Shown here: one piece after another, positions 1 to 6,388 of the stretch | Numbering within the stretch: the stretch's first letter is position 1 | Layout: every line of letters begins with the position of its first letter | Assembly: GCA_903957405.1 (NCBI GenBank) | Contig: CAJBPC010000088.1 | Coordinates: 1 to 6,472, forward strand | Direction: 5' to 3' | DNA from: an uncultured bacterium | GTDB lineage: Bacteria; Bacteroidota; Bacteroidia; Chitinophagales; Chitinophagaceae | DNA length: 6,472 bases | Position numbers and translations under genes: made by a program | Notes under the pieces: model-generated | Databases searched by the model: none | What the model was told of the DNA's origin: nothing | What the model saw: the letters and a program-made list of their open reading frames with translations, nothing else

Positions 1-39
1 ACGACGGGACATCCGGGCTCGATTGTATTTTTTTGTCAT
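1..39 (-). CDS. Possible 5' end of a leftward gene cut by the window edge
   Basis: On the minus strand an ATG at 39-37 opens a frame that stays open to the left edge and reads MTKKYNRARMSRR. The basic, lysine-rich start is plausible for a real protein. Only 13 codons are visible, there is no clear Shine-Dalgarno, and the frame is also open further upstream (another ATG at 132-130). No family can be assigned. If real, this gene would be divergent from the exporter operon. It is recorded because it would explain the long non-coding stretch to its right, but it may well be chance. Confidence 0.15.
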   Translation of the reverse strand, partial: MTKKYNRARMSRR

Positions 40-395
40 ACTTTTTTCTGACCTCAGAATCCTTCGCCTTTCATGCCCCGTTTTATTGTGTGGCGAATGG
101 CATTCATGCGTGCACGACCTCGTCAAAGGCATCCGCATCGGGATTGCTGCTTGCGGGGAATCCATTTCTGATTGCAGTCTTTTTTCTGTCTGTTCCTCAT
201 CTGCGTTTCCGCCGGATCAGACCTGCATTACAAGGAAATCGATGCCCCGTCCATCCGGAGCAATTCAACACAACACCGCATTTCTGAACATCCCATTGCG
301 GCCGATCGCAGCAAGAACCGAGCCCCGGAGCAGGCGTCTCGTATGCGCAAGGGGAGGGGTCCCGACAGGGAATTTTCTCTCGTGTTGGGTTCATG
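40..395. other. Intergenic region without a supportable gene
   Basis: About 355 bases separate the left edge from the operon promoter. Open frames exist here (the longest rightward one runs 23-451), but their translations are rich in Cys, Arg, Ser and Pro, show no domain, and run through the promoter. I read them as chance. The left end is T-rich on the plus strand (runs of T at 28-34 and 42-47). A short hairpin, TCCC-GACA-GGGA at 360-371 followed by TTTT, is too weak to call a terminator. I see no tRNA, riboswitch or repeat array. Confidence 0.6.
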
Positions 396-428
396 TTGCG
401 TGGGTATCAAAAAACAAAATTAGATTTG
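396..428 (+). promoter_or_regulatory. Bacteroidota-type promoter of the exporter operon
   Basis: TAGATTTG at 421-428 is a perfect match to the Bacteroidota sigma-ABfr -7 consensus TAnnTTTG. A TTG at 396-398 lies 22 nt upstream, within the usual spacing for the -33 element; a second TTG lies at 385-387. Transcription would start near 433-437, giving a leader of about 90 nt before the ATPase start at 528. The site lies downstream of the first in-frame ATG (393), which argues that the ATG at 528 is the true start. The assignment rests on motif and position only. Confidence 0.5.
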
Positions 429-500
429 TATCGAACAGATGCATGGGATGAGGTTGATGGCATCGGAGCATTTCGGCCCTTTCTGTCAACCTGCTACAAT

Positions 501-520
501 AACCCATGCGAACCCCTGCG
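501..520. repeat. Imperfect 10-bp tandem duplication before the ATPase start
   Basis: AACCCATGCG is followed directly by AACCCCTGCG, two 10-base units differing at one base, and then by AAC. They lie 7 bases upstream of the ATPase ATG at 528, where a ribosome binding site would be expected, and contain no AG-rich Shine-Dalgarno. The first unit holds an out-of-frame ATG (506) opening an 18-codon frame that ends at 562, inside the ATPase gene. This could be a chance duplication or could affect translation initiation. Confidence 0.5.
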
Positions 521-527
521 AACAGCC

Positions 528-1220
528 ATGCCGGTCATTGCCGAAGTCATACAAGCATCTAAGGAATTTATCAGCGGAGACACCGTCATCGTGGCCCTTA
601 AGCCCTCTTCCATGGAGCTTTCTATGGGGAAAGTCACCTTGATCATAGGTCCCTCCGGGTCGGGAAAAACGACCTTGTTGTCGCTGATCGGTTGTGTCAT
701 CTATCCCACTTCGGGCGAGGTGATCATCGACGGCATACGCACGTCTGGGCTGAGTGCGCGCAAGATGGCCGGCATACGGCTCAATAAGATCGGATTCATC
801 TTCCAGCAGTTCAACCTGCTTGCGCCGCTCACGGCCGAGCAGAACGTCATGCTGCCGCTGACGTTGCAGGGTATTCCGGATGCAGAGGCCAAGGGCAGGG
901 TCAGGAAAGTGCTGGAACAGGTCAATATGTCTCACCGTGCAAAAAGCCTTCCGAAGATGATGAGCGGCGGGGAACAGCAAAGGATCGCCATCGCCCGTGC
1001 CCTGGTGACGGATGCTCCGGTCATGTTGTGCGATGAGCCCACGGCGAGTCTCGATACGCAGAGCGCGCATATCGTGATGGAGGAATTGAAAAATCAGGCG
1101 GCCTGTGGAAAAGCGGTCGCCATCGTCACGCACGACATGCGGCTGAAGCCATATGCGGACGAGATCGTGTATGTCGAAAACGGACAGATCAGCAAGACAG
1201 AGATCAATGAACCCATATAA
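528..1220 (+). CDS. ABC transporter ATP-binding protein (DevA/LolD/MacB-type)
   Basis: This 230-residue cytoplasmic ATPase hydrolyses ATP to power the permease encoded two genes downstream. All nucleotide-binding motifs are intact: Walker A GPSGSGKTT (41-49), Q-loop Q93 in IFQQFNLL, signature MSGGEQQR (145-152, SGGE in place of SGGQ), Walker B VMLCDEP (165-171) with catalytic E170, D-loop SLD (174-176) and switch histidine H202. F14 may be the A-loop aromatic. Length and motif context match the stand-alone ATPases of the LolD/MacB/DevA group. An in-frame ATG exists at 393, but the 45 extra residues look non-coding, fall outside the ABC domain and lie partly upstream of the promoter, so 528 is preferred. 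The 3' end overlaps the fusion-protein gene by 14 nt. No Shine-Dalgarno is visible. The family is certain; the DevA subtype is inferred from the neighbours. Confidence 0.95.
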   Translation: MPVIAEVIQASKEFISGDTVIVALKPSSMELSMGKVTLIIGPSGSGKTTLLSLIGCVIYPTSGEVIIDGIRTSGLSARKMAGIRLNKIGFIFQQFNLLAPLTAEQNVMLPLTLQGIPDAEAKGRVRKVLEQVNMSHRAKSLPKMMSGGEQQRIAIARALVTDAPVMLCDEPTASLDTQSAHIVMEELKNQAACGKAVAIVTHDMRLKPYADEIVYVENGQISKTEINEPI

Positions 1221-2172
1221 CCGAATCATGCCAAGACACTGGTTTTTTGCGATCACGCTGCTATCCATTGTTTCCTGTTCTTCTGAGAACAAGGAACCGG
1301 CTTCCATCTCTACGGCGAACAAGGATACCTTATCCAGGCCAAGGGCGGAGCAGGTATCCGGGACCGGTAGGATCGAGCCGGAGAGTGGGATCACCGACCT
1401 CGCCAGTGAGACCGGTGGGCTCATCAGCAAGACATTCGTCAGAGAAGGCGATCAGATAGTTCGTGGACAGCCGTTGTTAGAGATCGAGCACGCCGTGTCT
1501 TCGGCTCAGACGGCGGAGATCTCAGCCCGTTTGTCTGCGCAACAACAGCAGCTTGACCTGGACCGTGTGAGCATCTCGGATGCCCGCAACAACCTGCAGA
1601 AGGCCGAATCGGACTATGGACGTACGAAGAGATTGGCAGATCGAAAGGCGGAAACACAGCAGGCCCTTGATGATGCCAGGACCGAGCTCGAAAACAAAAA
1701 GATCGCGCTTCAACATGCGACGGCCGGGTTGCGGTTGACGGAAAAGAAGATATCCGAGATCGCGGAACAGGTGAACACCGCCCGGACGAATGAAAATAAA
1801 TATACGGTCAGGGCTCTTCAAGGGGGGCGTCTGCTGGAATTCACGGCGAGGCCCGGTGCCGGGCTTGTGACCGGTCAGCGCTTCGGGCAGCTGGCCCCGG
1901 AAGGGAAACTCACCGTTCTCTGCGAGATCGATGAACTTTTTGCAGATGAGATCAGGCCCGGCCAGCCGGCGTTCATCCGATACAAGGGATATCCTGACAC
2001 CATCTCCCTTGGCAGGGTGACGTATGCCGCACCCTATCTCAAGCGGAAGTCGCTTTTCAGCGATGAGGTCGGCGTGAAGGAAGACCGTCGGGTGCGGGAG
2101 GTGAGGGTGATGCTGGATCGCCAGGACCTGCTGATCAACAGACAGGCGGAGTGCATCATCAACATACGATAA
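1207..2172 (+). CDS. Lipoprotein periplasmic membrane-fusion protein (HlyD/DevB/MacA family)
   Basis: This 321-residue protein is the periplasmic adaptor joining the permease to the TolC-like channel. A hydrophobic signal (about 11-23) ends in the lipobox I21-V-S-C24, so it is probably lipid-anchored at C24 after signal peptidase II cleavage. Residues about 52-95 form the first half of a lipoyl/barrel-sandwich domain (GGLISKTFVREGD, then GQPLLEI). Residues about 96-195 are a heptad-like, Gln/Glu/Lys/Ala-rich coiled-coil hairpin. The second lipoyl half follows (about 198-230, with GGRLLEFTARPGAGL), then a beta-barrel (about 233-275, CEIDELFADEIRPGQPAFIRYKG) and a membrane-proximal end (REVRVMLD). 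The layout resembles DevB. The start overlaps the ATPase gene by 14 nt, with weak CAGAG upstream. ATG 1228 (314 residues, same signal peptide) is an alternative; ATG 1153 is unlikely because of the long overlap and hydrophilic extension. Confidence 0.92.
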   Translation: MNPYNRIMPRHWFFAITLLSIVSCSSENKEPASISTANKDTLSRPRAEQVSGTGRIEPESGITDLASETGGLISKTFVREGDQIVRGQPLLEIEHAVSSAQTAEISARLSAQQQQLDLDRVSISDARNNLQKAESDYGRTKRLADRKAETQQALDDARTELENKKIALQHATAGLRLTEKKISEIAEQVNTARTNENKYTVRALQGGRLLEFTARPGAGLVTGQRFGQLAPEGKLTVLCEIDELFADEIRPGQPAFIRYKGYPDTISLGRVTYAAPYLKRKSLFSDEVGVKEDRRVREVRVMLDRQDLLINRQAECIINIR

Positions 2173-2183
2173 ACCCTCAAGAA

Positions 2184-3311
2184 ATGCTCAGATACGCATG
2201 GCAGTTCATGAAATACGATAAGGCCAAAAGTGTCGGCATCATCATCGGCATTGTGATCAGTATTTTCCTGATCGGGCAGCAGACCGGCATCTTCATCTTC
2301 CTCACCAATGCGATGAAGGCGCTGGTGACCAATTCACGTGCAGACCTCTGGGTCGTCGACAGCAAGACGATCAATGCCAATGCATTGGGCAAGCTGGATA
2401 TCCGGAAACTGCGGGAAATAGAGAGCGTCGAAGGGGTGGCGCATGTGTACCCCGTGGTGGTGGCGGGAGGGTCAGCGCGATTCGACGACGGCACCACCGC
2501 GGGTGTGCAGCTGATCGGGAGCGATGCGCCATCGTTCCGCATCGGGTTGGATCCCAAGAAGATCATTGGCGGAAACCTGGAGCGGATGCTCGAGGATGGC
2601 GCTGTCAGCGCAGATTATTTCGACCGGGCCTCATTGGGCCAGGCCGGTCTGGGTACGAACTTCGAGATCAACGGCAAGAATGCCTTCATCGCCGTGCAGA
2701 CCAGTGGCGTCAGGGGTTTCGGGGGGATCTTCATGTTCACGACCATTGAAAAAGCCAGGTATTTCGGCAATATTCCCAATACCGATATCAGCGCGGTCTT
2801 GGTGGATGTGCTGCCGGGAGCAGACCCTTCCGCGGTTCGTGACCGCATCAACCGTACGATTTTTGGTGTCAGGGCCTGGACTTCAAAAGACTTTGCCGGA
2901 TCGACGGTCGGATTTCTGCTGACCAACAGCGGCATCGGTTTCAGCATCGGATCGCTCATCGTCTTTGCCTTGATCGCGGGATTCTTCATCATCGGCCTGA
3001 CGATGTATTCTGCCGCGCTCGACAGAATACGGGACTACGGCACCTTGAAAGGCATCGGCGCAACCAATGGATATATCATCCGGCTCATCCTGCTGCAGGC
3101 TTTTCTGTTTTCTCTGGCCGGGTTTGCCGTTGGCTATTTGTTTATTGATCTATTCCGGCAGGGGGTGGGTAAGGCGGGTACGGTATTCACCTATTCCCCG
3201 CTCATGATTGCCGGATTCTTCTTCGTCACATTATTCATTTCCCTAGGTGGCGCGGCCTTTGCCATCCGACGTATTGTTTCCCTTGAGCCGGCCTCTGTCT
3301 TCAGGGGGTAA
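2184..3311 (+). CDS. FtsX-like ABC permease, DevC/MacB-type
   Basis: This 375-residue inner-membrane permease is the partner of the upstream ATPase. Four membrane helices are visible: TM1 about 18-42, TM2 about 250-275, TM3 about 298-322 and TM4 about 338-362. A periplasmic domain of about 205 residues lies between TM1 and TM2, beginning ADLWVVDS and containing VEGVAHVYPVVV. This is the MacB/FtsX (ABC type VII) topology without a fused ATPase. The cytoplasmic loop after TM2 carries the typical coupling segment RIRDYGTLKGIGA (281-293). The protein ends LEPASVFRG, as FtsX-like domains commonly do. Length and the LWVVDS/PGV-like pattern fit the DevC subfamily. Such permeases generally transmit force to the periplasmic adaptor. 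ATG 2184 lies 11 nt after the previous stop; a GTG at 2151 in frame would add 11 residues (HHQHTINPQE) and overlap, and is less likely. The substrate is unknown. Confidence 0.93.
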   Translation: MLRYAWQFMKYDKAKSVGIIIGIVISIFLIGQQTGIFIFLTNAMKALVTNSRADLWVVDSKTINANALGKLDIRKLREIESVEGVAHVYPVVVAGGSARFDDGTTAGVQLIGSDAPSFRIGLDPKKIIGGNLERMLEDGAVSADYFDRASLGQAGLGTNFEINGKNAFIAVQTSGVRGFGGIFMFTTIEKARYFGNIPNTDISAVLVDVLPGADPSAVRDRINRTIFGVRAWTSKDFAGSTVGFLLTNSGIGFSIGSLIVFALIAGFFIIGLTMYSAALDRIRDYGTLKGIGATNGYIIRLILLQAFLFSLAGFAVGYLFIDLFRQGVGKAGTVFTYSPLMIAGFFFVTLFISLGGAAFAIRRIVSLEPASVFRG

Positions 3312-3323
3312 AACAATTTCAAC

Positions 3324-4685
3324 ATGAAAAAGCGTATAACGGTCTTTTTTTCGATCTTGGGCATCGGACTCCTGCCGGTCATGGCACAGCGTCCGCCACT
3401 TCGAATGACATTGTCGGAAGCCTTTGATGTTGCCCGGCGTCAGCAACCCGATTTCAGGAATGCGGAGCGGAATATCGCCTATGCCCGGTCTCTCTCGCAA
3501 AGTGCCAAAGCAACGTATCTGCCGAAGCTGGTGGCGGAGTCGGATATCCGGTACAATGCCATCATTCCTACCAGCGTGCTGCCCGCTAATGCATTCAACC
3601 CCGCCGGAGATCCCAAGGAGCTGGTACCGCTTCGTTTTGGTACGCCGTGGAACAACAGCCTGGGGGTAAGGCTCACGCAACCCCTCTATGACCCTGTCAA
3701 ACTGGCCACCCTTCAGGGCAGCATGCTGGGGGAACAGCAGGCGGGGGCGGAGCAAAGAAGGTTGGAGGCAGACCGGTATGTGGAGATCGCCGGAGCCTGG
3801 TATGCGCTTCTGCTTTCGCAATCCAGAGCCGGCTCGATCCGTAAGGACCTGGAAAGAAATCAGGAAAATGCGAGGCTGATCGAGGGGCTGTTGGCAGAAG
3901 GCCGTTGCCTTGAGGTCGACCTTCGTGAGGCGGCTCTTCGCATTCGTTCGTCAACCATCGATCTTGATCAGACCGCTTTGGAAATATTCACGGCACAGGG
4001 AAACATCAGCTATCTGTTAGGATACGATACGCTGGTGTTGATAGAACCCCGGGAAAGCCTCATGGAAATGCCGAGGGGTGTCATCAACCCTGATGGTCTT
4101 GAAAGGGCCAGTTCCGGTCAAGAAAAAACGATGCCGGAAGTGGAGGTGGAAAGGGTCAAGGCGGCCATCGGCAACCTGGAGCTTGCGCGGGTGAAAGCGG
4201 AGCGGCTGCCGGTGGTGAACCTTGAAGGATACCTGGGCAGCAGCAATTTCACGAATGGGTTTCAACCTTTCACCAACTGGTACGGCAATAGTTTCCTGAG
4301 CCTTTCCCTTCGATGGTCCATATACGAGGGCGGTGAGAAAAGAAGGCGGATGGATCAGGCTGCCATACGGCTTGAACAACAGGTCAACACCGTACGAAAG
4401 TCGGAGCAGAAGGTCTATTTTGATCGCCTCCAGGCGAGGAACGACCTTGAAAACCGGCAGGCCATGATGACAGTTCAACAGGAGAAGGTCGGTGTTGCAA
4501 TGGACAGGTTAGACATCATCCGGAGCCGGCTTCAGGAAGGCCGGGCGACGGTGAAGGAGCTCTTGGACGCCGAAGCCTTGCTGGCAAAGGAACAGGATGG
4601 CCTCTATGCCGCCCAATACGGTTTGTTGCGTGCAATCCTCGCAAGCGACAAGGCCAATGGATCGCTGGTGCCACGCGGAGGATGA
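3324..4685 (+). CDS. TolC-family outer-membrane efflux protein
   Basis: This 453-residue outer-membrane channel would form the trimeric exit duct of the exporter. The signal peptide MKKRITVFFSILGIGLLPVMA is predicted to be cut at A21|Q22. The mature protein shows the two-fold internal repeat of the OEP family. The first half has LRMTLSEAFDVARRQQPD (26-43), a helix, YLPKLVAESD (65-74) and a beta-strand LGVRLTQPLYD (113-123). The second half has AAIGNLELARVKAERLPVVNLEGYLG (280-305), the beta-strand FLSLSLRWSIYEGG (324-337) and a long helical stretch RLQEGRATVKELLDAEALL (402-420). These are the alpha-helical barrel and the paired strands of the beta-barrel. Length is normal for the family. It starts 12 nt after the permease stop and is the last gene of the operon, so the exporter carries its own outer-membrane partner. 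Only a G-rich stretch about 17 nt upstream resembles a ribosome site. Confidence 0.95.
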   Translation: MKKRITVFFSILGIGLLPVMAQRPPLRMTLSEAFDVARRQQPDFRNAERNIAYARSLSQSAKATYLPKLVAESDIRYNAIIPTSVLPANAFNPAGDPKELVPLRFGTPWNNSLGVRLTQPLYDPVKLATLQGSMLGEQQAGAEQRRLEADRYVEIAGAWYALLLSQSRAGSIRKDLERNQENARLIEGLLAEGRCLEVDLREAALRIRSSTIDLDQTALEIFTAQGNISYLLGYDTLVLIEPRESLMEMPRGVINPDGLERASSGQEKTMPEVEVERVKAAIGNLELARVKAERLPVVNLEGYLGSSNFTNGFQPFTNWYGNSFLSLSLRWSIYEGGEKRRRMDQAAIRLEQQVNTVRKSEQKVYFDRLQARNDLENRQAMMTVQQEKVGVAMDRLDIIRSRLQEGRATVKELLDAEALLAKEQDGLYAAQYGLLRAILASDKANGSLVPRGG

Positions 4686-4883
4686 AGTGGATTGCACACA
4701 ATCTATCGATCTGCCATGGACGGTTGGTGCCGCATGCGGTCGATCATCATCCTACGGTATGCCGTGTTCGACCTTATGCCTAAGTGATCGTGATATTGGT
4801 ATGAGGTTTTGCCCGGGGCCATGAGCAGTTGGAAGCATGTTGTCGACTTTGGCCATCATGTCTTCGGGTATGCATGTCCGTTA
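4686..4883. other. Convergent intergenic gap, no clear terminator
   Basis: These 198 bases separate the TolC stop from the stop of the oppositely oriented sulfatase gene. No open frame here looks like a gene. A 10-bp perfect palindrome CCGCATGCGG lies at 4730-4739, and short stems ACGG-TATG-CCGT and CTTA-TGCC-TAAG follow between about 4754 and 4783. None is followed by a T-run on either strand. The octamer GTATGCAT occurs at 4868-4875 and again at 4908-4915, the second copy being inside the sulfatase gene. If the two transcripts end here, they do so without an obvious intrinsic terminator. Confidence 0.55.
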
Positions 4884-6326
4884 TCATTTACCATATTTTT
4901 CCTTGAAGTATGCATTTGCGGGATACGTCACAAAAGGAGAGGACGGCGCCCAGGCTTTTGGAATGAAAGCCCTGAGGGCCGTGATCCGCTTGGATGCTTC
5001 CTTTTTACCGGCGAGGTTATTCCATTCGTTTGCATCCTTTTCGAGGTCATAGAGTTCTTCTGATCCGTCCTCGTACTGTATCAGCCGATATCGTTCATCG
5101 CGGATGGAAACATTTCCCACGCCATAGAAGGTCATCGCCGGGTGTTTCCAGCTTGCAGCAGGGTCATTCAGGAGCGGTTGCAGGGAGTGCCCATCGACGG
5201 AATGGTCCATTTTCAGTGCACAGAGTGAGGCGAGTGTGGGGTAGATGTCGATCAGCTGGACGGGTGCTTTGCACACGACATTGGATCTTCCCCGGGGCTG
5301 TCTGATGATGAGGGGGACATGCGTATCCCTTTCCCAGAGGGCTTGTTTGGCGACCCTGTTTTTTTCTCCGAGGTGATATCCGTGATCGGATAGCAGGACG
5401 ACGATCGTATTTGTCGCGTACGGTGATTGTTCCAGTGCATCGAGCACTTTTCCCACCTGTGCATCCACAAATGCCATGGACGCCAGATAAGCCTGCACTA
5501 CATCCTTCCACTGGTTTGTGCTGATCAGCCAATCGGTGGCGGGCATCATCGGCACATCCGATACGCGCTTACCCATGGCCGGTACATCGAGCATGTCTGA
5601 TGGATCATAGGGCGGGGTTGTGACATCGCTCAGCGGGAAAAGGTCGAACCATTTTTTGGGCAGATACCAGGGCACATGCGGGCGATAAAAACCCACTGTC
5701 AGCATGAAGGGTTTCTCATGGGTTTGCTGCAGTTGGCGGACAGCCCATGCGGCGGACTTGTGATCCGTCATCAGGGAATCGTATTCCGGATAGACGCCCC
5801 AATCCGTTTGTGTGCCACCGGACTTTCCCGGGAATGAACTCGGGTCGTATTTGAATCTTTTTTCCGGTGAGGGGCCATACTTGTCGAAATTCCCGCCATA
5901 CGTGTCAAAGACTTTGGCCTTGTCGCCATTGTGAAAGATCTTTCCGACGCCGAGGGTCTTGTAACCGTTTTTTTCAAACACATCCGGAAGGAAAACCGCT
6001 GCGGCGGATGCTTCATTCGATCTCCGGATGTCTTCGTCGTTCATCTGTGCGTAGTTGCCTGTCCTGTGCGGGTATAGTCCCGTGAGCATCGAGGCCCTTG
6101 AAGGCCCGCAAATGGGTGCCTGGCAGTGTGCATTGGTGAAGAGCATGCCCTGTGCGGCGAGCCTGTCGATGTTGGGTGTTTTGGCGGATGGGTGTCCTTT
6201 CATCGCGCCGACCCAATCGTTGAGGTCATCGACGACGATCATCACTACGTTGGGTTTCGATTGCGCAAAGATAAGCGGATCGAATGCGGAGATCAGCGTG
6301 ATCAGTGAAAGGCAAAGCTTCTTCAT
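4884..6326 (-). CDS. Secreted/periplasmic formylglycine sulfatase (S1 family, iduronate-2-sulfatase-like)
   Basis: This 480-residue sulfatase would cleave sulfate esters, probably on a glycan, outside the cytoplasm. The signal peptide ends at A21|Q22 (PLIFA|Q). The metal-site aspartates D33-D34 lie in MIVVDDLNDW. The active-site signature PICGPSRASMLTG (71-83) has C73 as the residue converted to formylglycine, with R77. The second signature GYKTLGVGKIFH (121-132) gives K129 and H132. H217 lies in VGFYRPHVPWYLP, the second metal pair D314-H315 in LLSDHGYHLGE, and K327 precedes LWERDTHVPLI. The C-terminal subdomain contains LYDLEKDANEWNNLA. The GVGKIFH and FYRPHVP patterns and the length resemble iduronate-2-sulfatase and related bacterial enzymes (SulfAtlas S1_7-like). 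Being a Cys-type enzyme, it needs a maturase (anSME or FGE), which is not in the window. All catalytic positions are intact. The substrate cannot be fixed from sequence. It is monocistronic within the window and convergent with the exporter operon. Confidence 0.97.
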   Translation of the reverse strand: MKKLCLSLITLISAFDPLIFAQSKPNVVMIVVDDLNDWVGAMKGHPSAKTPNIDRLAAQGMLFTNAHCQAPICGPSRASMLTGLYPHRTGNYAQMNDEDIRRSNEASAAAVFLPDVFEKNGYKTLGVGKIFHNGDKAKVFDTYGGNFDKYGPSPEKRFKYDPSSFPGKSGGTQTDWGVYPEYDSLMTDHKSAAWAVRQLQQTHEKPFMLTVGFYRPHVPWYLPKKWFDLFPLSDVTTPPYDPSDMLDVPAMGKRVSDVPMMPATDWLISTNQWKDVVQAYLASMAFVDAQVGKVLDALEQSPYATNTIVVLLSDHGYHLGEKNRVAKQALWERDTHVPLIIRQPRGRSNVVCKAPVQLIDIYPTLASLCALKMDHSVDGHSLQPLLNDPAASWKHPAMTFYGVGNVSIRDERYRLIQYEDGSEELYDLEKDANEWNNLAGKKEASKRITALRAFIPKAWAPSSPFVTYPANAYFKEKYGK

Positions 6327-6356
6327 GGATTCAAATTACGGATATCAGGAAGAAAA

Positions 6357-6388
6357 TCAATCTATGTTGGTAATTATTGATCTTTCAA
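6357..6388 (-). promoter_or_regulatory. Possible promoter of the sulfatase gene
   Basis: Reading the minus strand, TTG (6388-6386) is followed after 21 nt by TAGATTGA (6364-6357), a degenerate match to the Bacteroidota -7 consensus TAnnTTTG. Transcription would start about 20-25 nt before the sulfatase ATG. The region 6327-6430 is clearly more AT-rich than the genes, as expected for a promoter. The -7 match is imperfect at two of the six fixed positions, so this is a tentative call. Confidence 0.25.

Noticed and set aside
360..376. Small hairpin TCCC-GACA-GGGA followed by TTTT
   Set aside because: A 4-bp stem is too weak for an intrinsic terminator and no gene ends just before it.
23..451. 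Rightward open frame of 142 residues at the left end
   Set aside because: The translation is rich in Cys, Ser, Arg and Pro with no domain or signal pattern, and it runs through the predicted promoter. It overlaps other equally meaningless frames, so it is best explained as chance in GC-rich DNA.
486..1430. Long minus-strand open frame of 314 residues opposite the ATPase gene
   Set aside because: It lies antisense to a gene with all ABC motifs intact. Its low-complexity Arg/His/Leu/Asp-rich translation is typical of a shadow frame in GC-rich coding DNA.
3243..3821. Minus-strand open frame of 192 residues opposite the permease end and TolC start
   Set aside because: It is antisense to well-supported genes, spans their junction and has no recognisable domain.
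4017..4478. Minus-strand open frame of 153 residues opposite the TolC gene
   Set aside because: It is antisense to the conserved second half of the TolC-family protein and shows no motif of its own.
4662..4682. TolC C-terminus GSLVPRGG resembles a thrombin cleavage site used in cloning vectors
   Set aside because: It differs from LVPRGS at the last residue, lies at a natural C-terminus with no vector or tag sequence nearby, and is most simply coincidence.
4868..4915. GTATGCAT direct repeat, 40 bp apart, near the sulfatase stop
   Set aside because: An 8-base repeat with one copy inside coding sequence, no element between the copies and no insertion-sequence features is not enough to call a mobile-element scar.
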